From contig NC_088307.1 in the NCBI RefSeq assembly GCF_032854445.1, positions 26,302,046 through 26,366,045 of the forward strand: a DNA stretch of 64,000 bases, given 5' to 3'. This DNA is from Liolophura sinensis. Lineage: Eukaryota > Mollusca > Polyplacophora > Chitonida > Chitonidae. The notes under the pieces were generated by a model. It had not been told where the DNA came from. It saw only the letters and a program-made list of their open reading frames with translations, and did not search any database. Shown one piece after another: positions 23,331 through 33,441 of this stretch (positions are counted from its first letter, which is position 1; each line of letters begins with the position of its first letter). The position numbers and the translations under genes were made by a program.

Positions 23331-25514
23331 AACAGATGTCACATGTGGGAGAGTTCACCAGTAGCTTGCAATATGTCGTTAGTTTACCAAAGTCAATCCG
23401 GTTTTCATGCTTGTGGAAAATTCTTAAAAATGTCGATAAACAAAACTGAAATTACAGACTCTTTCAAGATTGACACCTGTCAGCTGCTACAATATGACTG
23501 GCTGTGTCAAGAAAATTGCGCATTGCATGATGGGTCTTTAATCATATATTAGTAGTATAGCACCTGAGGCTGCGAATTTTGCCGTATGTAATTGTGCAAC
23601 TATATAATTAGCCAAGCTTGTTTGATGTCACACCGTAGCCTGGGTTTGACAAAAAATAACAGATTGTATAAAGGTGGTATGTGAACTGGACTTATCGAGA
23701 AAGATAATTAATAGCAATCTTAGTCACACACCTCCTTTGGAATGCGTCTACGCACATAAAGTGCCAAAGGTCATACAACCAGGTAATGCTGATATTTATC
23801 TAATTATAATTTCTATAAATAACAAATTTTCCCTATGAGCACTTCATCAGTTTCTACATATAGCACAATTTCCTTCTCAATGATTTCCTTTCTTTTGATC
23901 GTTAAAATATATGGCGTTTTTGACAAAGAAATAAAATTCTCCGGATAAAACTAAGGTACCGATTGAATATTTCGTATATGTTGATTGATGCACGGTCAGC
24001 CATGTCTAACAAAGTATTTTATGATTATGATTCTATCTTGCAAAGAAAGGCACAAATTACTTGGCATGTATTTAGCACGAACGTTAAAAAGGAACGAAAA
24101 AGGGTATTGTTTTACCTTTTGTTTATGCGTATAAGACGTGTATATAACAAACGAATTCACTTTTGGGGCTTTAAACTTGCCTGACAAGCTTTGCCTGATC
24201 ACTTCCACACGGTATTTTTTCATGGAGTCCTGAAAATGACGCATTGTTATCGGATCTCTAGCTCTGTGTCTGTATAAACAGTCATTATGCCCGTGTTAAC
24301 CAGTTTTCAAAACAGTTATCCATCAGAGCCTGATTAAAGTTTGATGTATTACAACAAGAGAAATAAAACGCGTCCGTGGATTCACCACCTGCTGAAGTTG
24401 GAAGAATTTACACAGGCAGATTATCTCCCCTCTGGACGATATTCAGTCTCAAGGTACATGTAAGCAGGCAACCACAGTGCCTGTCGGCCCTCAGACCCTT
24501 ATCACTTTTCCATAGCGACAATTTTCAGGTTAAGTGTTGTAACTCAGTCCCAAACATTTCGTGGCCAATAAGCCTTGGTGCATACCACGCTCAGCCGGTG
24601 ATAAAGCAGCCGTACAAATTTTGGCATAGCTAGGTTGACCGTGAAAATCTGGATCTTACTATGCCAGCAGTTGGGAGGGGTGCGTGACAACGCCAAGGGG
24701 ACGTCACTCATAGCCCCATCACTTGTCTTGTATCCATTCGCCCAGAACTTTCATCATTAAAACTCATGCCTGCATAAAGATTAGGCAATTTTTGATACCA
24801 AGAATAAACCCGTACAACAAAAATGGTATGGTATGGTCAGCGAAAAAACGACTTTACACCCCAAAATACACAAAATTACATACCTCTATTCTAAAAGACT
24901 CCCATCGTTGGGCGTGCCAAATGTGGATAGTCTGATGTCCGTCGAGTCAATTGCGATCATTTAAAAGACGGTAAACGAAAGAATAATGGTAAATTTTAAT
25001 GATCACACATGGGTAAACCTTTGATGTCATGGTAGTACACATAAACCGCCGAAGGCATAACGTTTTCCGCTGTGTTTACATCACAGGACACAAGAGTCAA
25101 TCCCTTTATTTTTAAAACAACTTTCGAGATCATATGTCAGTGTGATACTTGTGACAGCAGTAAAACAACACGTGATACCGTAGAGTTAAACACGGCCGAA
25201 AAAGTTACAGAATGAGACAATATGGACCAAATTTCTTCGAAAGCACATTTCGGATACGAATGACTCGTTGGCTTAGAGGATTTTCGGACTCGCACTCTCT
25301 ACCCACCGAAGTGCGAGACAAGGTGATAATAAACTATGCGATGTAAAATTTGACTGATATGATTGTTAGGGATCAAATTGAAGGGTTAATAACAGATATA
25401 GGCCATACAGTGGCTTCTGTAAACGCACTCTGGGTAGGTGAGAATGTGTTTTAAAGCCAAAGCTTTACATGGATTCTGAGTGCGTCCATAAAATCCCAGC
25501 AGCGCTTCATGGCA
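23331..25514. other. No gene recognised
   Basis: Largely unique sequence without repeats visible inside the window. A perfect 8-bp stem with a 13-base loop (CTCGCACT at 25,289 and AGTGCGAG at 25,310) is the only secondary-structure signal. Short open frames on both strands overlap one another and look random. Confidence 0.45.
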
Positions 25515-25832
25515 TGACGTCAGTCGGCCAATGCTTCGCTGCAGACAAGATAGGCAGACGGTCTAAGTCCATTTCCCTTGTTTTAAGTGGAACTTGTTAA
25601 CATTTTATCTTCAAATACAGTTATACATCAACATAAATACACGCTGTGTTATGTGTATGGAATGTTTAGTGTAAAAATAATGGCACTGGACATGTCAAAA
25701 CACCAGTTGATACATGTAACAAATAAGATAAACGTATAAAAGTTCATTTTAAGAGAGAAGCCGTCATCTTTCTTCTAGTTATGCAAGGAAAACAGAAGAT
25801 ATTATAGGCATGGTAATTCAAATTTCAAACAG
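25515..25832 (+). promoter_or_regulatory. Candidate upstream promoter and first exon (alternative)
   Basis: A perfect CRE palindrome (TGACGTCA, 25,515-25,522) and a CCAAT box (25,528-25,532) are followed by a canonical TATA box (TATAAAAG, 25,735-25,742). A pyrimidine-flanked CA lies 31 bases downstream (A at 25,766), and a strong splice donor at CAG|GTAAGA puts the exon end at 25,832. The resulting 67-base exon holds an 8-codon upstream frame and a second ATG, which makes it a less tidy 5'UTR than the exon at 27,189. The CRE is about 250 bases from the start, further than usual. It could be an alternative first exon of the neuropeptide gene, or chance. Confidence 0.35.
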
Positions 25833-27124
25833 GTAAGACGTGAATATTTTCCAAGTTTAATACGTATTGATCATAACTGTTAATAAAAGGCCTATGGATT
25901 ATCCAAGACTTTCCGGTGTCCTCCAGCTATAAAAATTACCGCCATCGTGTGAGAGGAAAATTTTTAGACAAGGGGATAAGGAACAATTTAAATTAGTTTA
26001 TAAAATTGCATACTTGTGTTAGATCGGATTACGTATCGCCTGTACTGCGGCACTTATTACAGTATTGCAGGGTGAATTTTGCTGGTTGTCTGTGCCCAAA
26101 TTGTGTAAAAGATGAAAACAAATATTGCTGGATATTTCGATTACTGCTTTTAATATGTAATTCGATAATACTATTCTTTGAATCTCGATGCCTCTCTAAA
26201 GGCGATGCTTGAATGCCGTACTTCTGATAATCAAGCTCAGAGCGTACAAACTTTCTTGCTTATTAAGTCTCCACTATGTGGCTGTAATATTGCGGAAGCG
26301 GTGTTATTCTGTAATTCGTAGTTCTCCTTATAATCATAGTGTGCTTAGAGCCACAATCTAGTCGATACGGGCTTCACTCCGAGAGTAGGGAAATATGCCC
26401 AGTTTTAGTGTCCGTTCATGCACGTGCATCAATGCGCAAGAATGTGGGATTAAAATGTCATATATAATTGCTCTATGAGGATGTGGAGTAGCGACGGGTT
26501 AAAGTGATCAGCTAATTAAGTCGTTTTGAGGAGAAACAACCCTGGAATGGCTGGTGTAAAGAGGGACTGTCAAGTGATCCTGTGTTCCTTTCGCGGATGA
26601 GACTGAATCCTACAAACAATGACATTGTTGATCGGCCGTATGGACGCATAACAAAACCTCATTACAGTCGAATTAGTGATTAGCTGTGTGGGTAGAACAT
26701 CGTCTCTTCGCAAAGCAGGACTTTCCTTCAAGTGGACGGTGCGAAAGGTTTTTCTTTTGTATTCGCCTTAGAGAACGCCTTACTGTCTGCTGTATACATC
26801 CGACGGGTCGAGTGCCTCTTCTAAAGATACCGTCACCCTGACCAAACGCACATGTAGGAAACACTTGCAACACAAAACTGCATTGTTTTGTTTTGTCAAT
26901 TTTGGAGTTTGGCCTTTCGCATTGTGACTCAACAAAAGAGACCGGTCTATAATTCCCGCCATAAAAATAGTGTACGCGAAACAATAAAAAGGTCTAATCC
27001 CCCAGAAACGGCTCTGCTCCTTTGCCATAAAAGTTAGAAGATGCGTCGATTACGAGGTATTAAGGAGGCGTGAATGTAAAGCACACACACGGGGGAGAGT
27101 CAGCATCTGGTCGCCAGGGCAACG
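25833..27124. other. Upstream flank of the candidate neuropeptide promoter
   Basis: No repeat and no gene. Overlapping minus-strand open frames at 26,673-27,028 have no recognisable domain. Absence of the otherwise abundant SINEs over about 3.9 kb (23,331-27,190) fits a regulatory flank, but this is inference. Confidence 0.4.
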
Positions 27125-27195
27125 TGACGTCGGCAATACCGCCCTCTCTCGCGGCTATTTAACATCCACCTTTGTCATAGTCTCGTTCACTTTAA
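27125..27195 (+). promoter_or_regulatory. Candidate core promoter: CRE, TATA-like box, initiator
   Basis: TGACGTCG (27,125-27,132) matches the cAMP response element in seven of eight positions. A TATA-like CTATTTAA follows at 27,155-27,162, and an initiator TCACTTT at 27,187-27,193 matches YYANWYY, with its A at 27,189. The spacing is textbook: the TATA-like box begins about 33 bases and the CRE about 64 bases before the start. Many neuropeptide genes are driven by a CRE in this position, which suits the gene whose coding exon lies downstream. Basis: motif reading by eye; no expression evidence. Confidence 0.5.
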
Positions 27196-27332
27196 CGAAG
27201 CGGTATTCCTACTTGTGCGAGACGTTTGAAGAATTAGCACTCTCAAAACGCGGAAGAGGCTCGGACAAAAGTCGCAGGAGAAACAAAAAAGATCGAAACC
27301 GGACCAAGGGAAAAAGTGAACACTAGGCAAAG
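27189..27332 (+). other. Candidate 5' noncoding exon 1 of the neuropeptide gene
   Basis: The 144 bases between the initiator and the splice donor AAG|GTAGGT (GT at 27,333) contain no ATG at all, and the 3' half is purine-rich with several CG dinucleotides, as expected for a 5'UTR. The downstream coding exon begins at a strong acceptor with 35 noncoding bases before its ATG and therefore needs an upstream noncoding exon. This is the best-placed candidate on the same strand. Other exons could lie between them. Confidence 0.45.
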
Positions 27333-28262
27333 GTAGGTTGTTTCAAGGCATTTTATTTATTTATCACTTTTAGCGGATATGCTCGTGTTCTGTCTAAAAC
27401 TGTTGTCTACAATAGATTGATGAGATGAAAAGAAAAGAAGAAAATATTGAGTCTACGGGTAAAAAGGTTTTTTGCAAAAGTTAGATTGTAATGAGGTTAA
27501 AAATTGTGCTAAGCATCTGAACTTTACTGTTTCTTATGTAATTCAGAGATTTGCAACTGGTTTTTTTTATAACAAAGTAATTCTAATGACAAGGATGCTA
27601 CATACAAAATCAATAATCGAACATGTTCTGTGTTTCTTTTGCAAGTGTTTCTACACGTTTGTTATCAAAAACTGCCATAAACATATAGATCGTTCCCATT
27701 CCTTCTGCAACAACGATACATGTACAGCTGCCCTGCTTTTATAAAATTTTGCTGGCACCCTATTGAAAATTATGTTATGTTCAAAATCACTTTTGCGACA
27801 TCCCATAAAAGCGCTTTTATTATTGGTTCTCACAAAACAAATGATCATATCTCCTGCAATGGCCTCTTTTTCCCCCGACCTGTCCTTTGGAAACTCTTGA
27901 TTGAGAAAAACCTAAGCGCCATTACAATGGCTGATGTGGATTCCTTTCTATGCCTATGGTCAACAGCAAAATTATTTCAAATTTAACAACAACACGGATC
28001 AGTGATCGAAGGTTTTACTCAATCTTTCTTTCAATTAACCTTTCATAGCCGTTGCGTGGAAGAGAGATTCTCAGAATAGTAATACTAGTACTATTGCGAA
28101 AATATAGAATTCACTTATTTCATTATGGTTTAATTACTTATAGGTTAGTTTTATATGCTCCCGAAATCCGCTGTTGAACCAGTCAACGCAGGGATTCGAT
28201 CTGTCCACCTCAACGGGGCGATAGTTATAATAATACTTTGACTGACAATGGCTAAGCCTTGG

Positions 28263-29229
28263 GGTCAGAAAATGTGTGTCTCTAAACTTTAAAACCGTCT
28301 ACCTCATTAAAATTGTGATATCACCTTGGACGGTCAGAAAATGTGTGTCCCTAAACTTTAAAACCGTCTATCTCATTAAAATTGTGATATCACCTTGGAC
28401 GGTCAGAAAATGTGTGTCCCTAAACTTTAAAACCGTCTACCTCATTAAAATTGTGATATCACCTTGGACGGTCAGAAAATGTGTGTCCCTAAACTTTAAA
28501 ACCGTCTACCTCATTAAAATTGTGATATCACCTTGGACGGTCAGAAAATGTGTGTCCCTAAACTTTAAAACCGTCTACCTCATTAAAATTGTGATATCAC
28601 CTTGGACGGTCAGAAAATGTGTGTCCCTAAACTTTAAAACCGTCTACCTCATTAAAATTGTGATATCATCTTGGACGGTCAGAAAATGTGTGTCCCTAAA
28701 CTTTAAAACCGTCTACCTCATTAAAATTGTGATATCACCTTGGACGGTCAGAAAATGTGTGTCCCTAAACTTTAAAACCGTCTACCTCATTAAAATTGTG
28801 ATATCATCTTGGACGGTCAGAAAATGTGTGTCCCTAAACTTTAAAACCGTCTACCTCATTAAAATTGTGATATCACCTTGGACGGTCAGAAAATGTGTGT
28901 CCCTAAACTTTAAAACCGTCTACCTCATTAAAATTGTGATATCACCTTGGACGGTCAGAAAATGTGTGTCCCTAAACTTTAAAACCGTCTACCTCATTAA
29001 AATTGTGATATCACCTTGGACGGTCAGAAAATGTGTGTCCCTAAACTTTAAAACCGTCTACCTCATTAAAACTGTGATATCATCTTGGACGGTCAGAAAA
29101 TGTGTGTCCCTAAACTTTAAAACCGTCTACCTCATTAAAATTGTGATATCACCTTGGACGGTCAGAAAATGTGTGTCCCTAAACTTTAAAACCGTCTACC
29201 TCATTAAAATTGTGATATCACCTTGGACG
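28263..29229. repeat. 69-bp satellite/minisatellite, 14 copies
   Basis: Fourteen head-to-tail 69-base units (967 bases in all) are nearly identical. Each has AAACTTTAAAACCGTCTACC, the 10-base palindrome GTGATATCAC and TTGGACGGTCAG. ACCGTC and GACGGT form an inverted repeat around the palindrome. Units 6, 8 and 12 carry C-to-T in the palindrome (GTGATATCAT), and unit 12 has a further T-to-C. The unit length is a multiple of three and lacks stops in one frame, so a 328-codon open frame results. The substitutions are as often nonsynonymous as not, and no start context or domain supports a protein. Confidence 0.95.
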
Positions 29230-29414
29230 TTTTATTTTAATAATCAGAGTTGGCTGATATAGTAATGATAAAATTGAAAGTAGTGATTAAGTTGAAATCT
29301 AGGACCATATTATTAATGGAAGAGTATATTCTTTTTTTACTTAATTTTGACTCGTACGCTTTTGCGTCGTAATCAAAAATATTTCACTTATATAACGGAT
29401 GACATGTTTAAATA

Positions 29415-30330
29415 AGGAGGAAGCCATACAGCTTAATGGAAATCCTTGAACCTCAACATGAACATAGCTATAATTGGGTGAAACTATATAGCTTAGTGGG
29501 AACCGCTGATCCTCGTGGTGAACCTATCAGTGATTGAGGAAAACTCTCCAGCTTAATGGAAAGCAGTCAACATCGTGGTGAACTCCGCAATGACTTTGAG
29601 AAACTATAAAGCTTAGTGTAAACCACTCAACATCGTTGTGAATGTAGCAACGACTGCGAAAAATCATACAACTGAATGGTGAACTTAGCAATGATTGGGA
29701 GAAACCACACAGCTATGGGGAAACAACTCAGCGAGGTGGTGAGCCTGACCTGGAGAAACCGTACAGTTTAGTGCAAACAACTCAACGTCGTAGTGAACCT
29801 AGCAATGATTGGGGAAAACCATAAAGGTTAATGAAACCACTCTTCGTCGTGGTGAACCCGGTAATGACTAGGAGAAACCATAAAGCTAAGTGTAATACAC
29901 TCAGCGTGGTGGTGAAGCTAGCAATGTCTGGAGGAAACCATGCAGCTTAGAGGAAACCTGTCAACGTCATGGTGAACATGGCAATCACTAGGACAAAACG
30001 TACAGCTTTGTGGATACCGGTCAACACCATGATGAACCTAACAATGAATGGGGGAAACCATATAGCTTAGTGGAAACCACTCAACGTGGTAATGAACCTA
30101 GCAATGATTGGTGGAATGCATACAGTCTAGTGAACCCTGCAATGACTAGGAGAAAGCATACAGCTTAGTGTAAACCCCTCAACGTCGTAGTGAACCTAGC
30201 ACAAGCTTTCACAAACCATGAAGCTTAGTGTAAACCACTCAGCGTCATGGTGAGCGTAGCAATGATTGGGGGAAACCGCTGTAGTTTACAGCAAGCCATT
30301 AATCATCGTCAGAAACCTAGCGAGAAACCA
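29415..30330. repeat. 60-bp tandem repeat, diverged, about 16 units
   Basis: Units of about 60 bases share GAAACCATACAGCTTAGTGG, AAACCACTCAACGTCGTGG and TGAACCTAGCAATGATTGGG. The AGCTTA motif recurs near 29,430, 29,490, 29,549, 29,610, 29,885, 29,944, 30,064, 30,160 and 30,221. Several units are shortened (29,640-29,760 and 30,100-30,160). Pairwise identity is only about 70-80 percent, so the array is old and no longer homogenised. Confidence 0.85.
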
Positions 30331-30839
30331 ACAGCAATCTTGACCGCTTAGGTCCCGGAACCATGAAGTGGGTAATAACAAGAGCGTATCGCAAGAGGGG
30401 TTAAATTATTACAAGATTAGTATCTAAGATAAAGAAACAACGGTTACTTTGTGTTTGATAAGATGTCACACCTCAGGTTATAAACGAGAAATTTTTGACA
30501 GTAGAATTCTGTGACCGAAATCTTGACGCGGTATAGGTACCAATAAAGGCCTAAGATAAATTGTTGTGCTTTACTTTTCGATCATTAAAATTATTTGAAA
30601 GAGTACGTCTGCTTTTAGGGAAACCCCGCACGCTATTATGCAAACTGCGACTTACATATCATTATAAATTATACGTATACGTATAGCCGAGATGTGTGTT
30701 GACTTCACTTCACACAATAATCTCTGTAGTGACTGAGGCATTTTTAAGTGTATAACAGTGTAATGTTATAAAGATTCGTAAAGTCGTTTAGTTTGGAATC
30801 TGTCATGCCTGACCTTGCAATGTTTCAATAGTACTTTGC
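30331..30839. other. Spacer between tandem arrays, no gene seen
   Basis: Unique AT-rich sequence with a self-complementary TACGTATACGTATA near 30,673. No repeat match or supported exon. Confidence 0.45.
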
Positions 30840-31695
30840 GTGTAGGTTCTATCCCTGTAGCAATGTAATTCTCCTTAGGCTGGTGCGGTATAATACGTAG
30901 TGTAGATTCTATCACTTCACTTCTAATCATGATGTGGTGGTGTAATACTTAATGTGGATTCTAATACTTCTACCCAGGGTTTGGAGCTGTCATACTCCAT
31001 GTAAATTCTACCACTTCTTTTATGATGTGGCGCTGTCATACTAAATGTACATTCTATCACTTCTACTCAGGCTGTGGCGGTGTAATTCTCAATGTGGATT
31101 TTGTCACTGCTACTCATGCTGTGGCGCTGTCATACTTAATGTAGATTCTATCACGTCTACTCAGGCTGTGGCGCTGTCATACTTAATGTAGATTCTGTTA
31201 CTTCTACTCATGCTGTGGCGGTGTAATACGTAATGTAGATTTTGTCACATCTACTCATGCTGTGGCGGTGTAATACGTAATGTAGATTCTATCATTGCTA
31301 CTCATGCTGTGGCGGTGTAATACGTAATGGGGATTCTCTCACTTCTACTCATGATGTGGCGGTGTAATACGTAATGTAGATTCCTTCACTTCTAATCATG
31401 ATGTGGCGGTGTTACTCTTAATGTGGAGTCTATCACATCTACTCAGGATGTGGCGATGTAATACTTAATGTAGATTCTTTCACTTCTACACAGACTGTGG
31501 CGGTGTAATTCTTGATGTGGATTCTATCACTGCTACTTAGGCTGTGGCGCTGTAATACGTAATGGAGGTTTTATCACTTCTAATCATGATGTGGCGGTGT
31601 AATACTTAATCTAGAATCTATCACTTCTACTTAGGCTGTGGCGGAGTAATACTTAATGTAGATTCTATCACTTCACTCAGGCTGTGGGGATGTAA
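30840..31695. repeat. 47-bp tandem repeat, diverged block, about 18 units
   Basis: Units of about 47 bases read CTGTGGCGGTGTAATACGTA, ATGTAGATTCTATCAC, TTCTACTCATG. They vary by substitutions and small indels. Aligned phase by phase, they match the homogeneous array at 32,335-33,170 (GTAATGCTTAATGTAGATTC, CTGTCAGTTCTGACC, ATGATCTAGCGG), so both blocks belong to one satellite family. Confidence 0.9.
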
Positions 31696-32259
31696 AACAG
31701 GCTTTTTGATAGTTTTTTCTTCGTTGAACAAAATACAATTTAATGCGACGGACATATTTTATTACGAACACGTATAACCGAGAGCTCCATCAGTTTAGGG
31801 TTGGCGACACATTACACAGTACTTTCTTAGGAGACTGAAGGCTTTTTGAACGCGTAACCCTATAGTGGCATTATAATGTGTACTGACGCTTAAAACAATA
31901 GAAAGCTGAAATATGAATTAATATTTCATCACATACGTAAAAATACTTTCATTTATTTTTCTTTTCAGTTTTTTTAAGATTCCGTGCCGTGATTAGAGTT
32001 GGCAAAAACTTCCTGTGACGTCAGAGTTCCTAACCCCTAATAGTATGGTCCATAAAGCCCACCTTAGAATCCAAATGTTTGAAGCCTATAACTCTTTTTA
32101 CAAAAATGTAAAAGAAAACATAAATGATAGTATATTTCTGCATAGTTTTCACTGGTATGTTTACGGATGCCTACTTCAATTTTTAGAGATCTTTTTCTAT
32201 GATGTAAAGACTTTTACGTTTTACCATGCAATGTATTCATAATACTTTAGGGACTTAAT
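31696..32259. other. Spacer between the two 47-bp blocks, no gene seen
   Basis: Unique sequence separating the old and young blocks. A 75-codon open frame at 32,015-32,242 has no recognisable features. Array-like motifs resume at about 32,255 (CATGCCGTGGCGGTGTAG). Confidence 0.45.
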
Positions 32260-33180
32260 ATCCCTTCTAATCATGCCGTGGCGGTGTAGTACTTAATGCT
32301 TACTGTATCAAATATAAACATCATCAAGCGGTGTAATGTAGATTCTGTCAGTTCAGACCATGATCTAGCGATGTAATGCTTAATGTAGATTCTGTCAGTT
32401 CTGACCATGATCTAGCGATGTAATGCTTAATGTAGATTCTGTCAGTTCTGACCATGATCTAGCGGTGTAATGCTTAATGTAGATTCTGTCAGTTCTGACC
32501 ATGATCTAGCGATGTAATGCTTAATGTAGATTCTGTCAGTTCAGATCATGATCTAGCGATGTAATGCTTAATGTAAATTCTGTCAGTTCTGACCATGATC
32601 TAGCGGTGTAATGCTTAATGTAGATTCTGTCAGTTCTGACCATGATCTAGCGGTGTAATGCTTAATGTAGATTCTGTCAGTTCTGACCATGATCTAGCGA
32701 TGTAATGCTTAATGTAGATTCTGTCAGTTCTGACCATGATCTAGCTATGTAATGCTTAATGTAGATTCTGTCAGTTCTGACCATGATCTAGCGGTGTAAT
32801 GCTTAATGTAGATTCTGTCAGTTCAGACCATGATCTAGCGGTGTAATGCTTAATGTAGATTCTGTCAGTTCTGACCATGATCTAGCGATGTAATGCTTAA
32901 TGTAGATTCTGTCAGTTCAGATCATGATCTAGCGATGTAATGCTTAATGTAAATTCTGTCAGTTCTGACCATGATCTAGCGGTGTAATGCTTAATGTAGA
33001 TTCTGTCAGTTCTGATTATGATCTAGCGGTGTAATGCTTAATGTAGATTCTGTCAGTTCAGGCCATGATCTAGCGATGTAATACCTAATGTAGATTGTAT
33101 CAGTTCTAATCAAGATGTGGCTGCATAATGCTTAATGTAGATTCCGTCAGTTCTGATTATGATCTAGCTGTGTAAAGCGG
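32260..33180. repeat. 47-bp tandem repeat, homogeneous block with 8-unit higher-order duplication
   Basis: About 17 units of exactly 47 bases (core 32,335-33,110), more than 95 percent identical, bordered by decayed units on both sides. Each unit contains GTCAGTTCTGAC, a 5-bp stem with a 2-base loop. Diagnostic variants reappear in the same order: a unit with CAGATCAT (starting 32,542) followed by one with TGTAAATT recurs exactly 376 bases later (CAGATCAT at 32,918). That is 8 x 47, an 8-unit segmental duplication by unequal exchange. Confidence 0.95.
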
Positions 33181-33377
33181 ATGTTGCAGTGTGAACTCAG
33201 TAAATTCTGTGAGTTATAAGGGTGCAGTCAGCTTCGAGTAGATTCTGGAATTTATAATAGTCAGGATAGTCCTTCGTGCAGATTCAGTCACTGTTAGCCG
33301 TCCATTGGCGATATAATACTGTGCTTAACGTAAACTCCGTTTCTTATTCCGAACCTTCATCATACATGTATTTGTTT

Positions 33378-33441
33378 GTTTACTTGATTGATATTTTACG
33401 CCGTAGTAAAGAATATTTCACTTTTACTATGATGGTGGTAA
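33378..33441 (-). mobile_element. Meta-SINE 3'-domain fragment, minus strand
   Basis: ATTGATATTTTACGCCGTAG, AAGAATATTTCACTTTTAC is the complement of the SINE 3' domain (GTAAAAGTGAAATATTC...ACGGCGTAAAA). No central domain remains. Confidence 0.6.

Noticed and set aside
26673-27028. Two overlapping minus-strand frames (103 and 82 codons) as a divergent gene
   Set aside because: They overlap in different frames, have no recognisable domain, and end in what looks like promoter flank.
28276-29262. 328-codon open frame as a repetitive protein gene
   Set aside because: It is created by a 69-bp satellite whose length is divisible by three. Nonsynonymous changes are not avoided, there is no signal peptide or domain, and the frame ends as soon as the array ends.
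32335-33110. CRISPR-like array
   Set aside because: The units are contiguous 47-bp repeats without unique spacers, in a eukaryotic intron.
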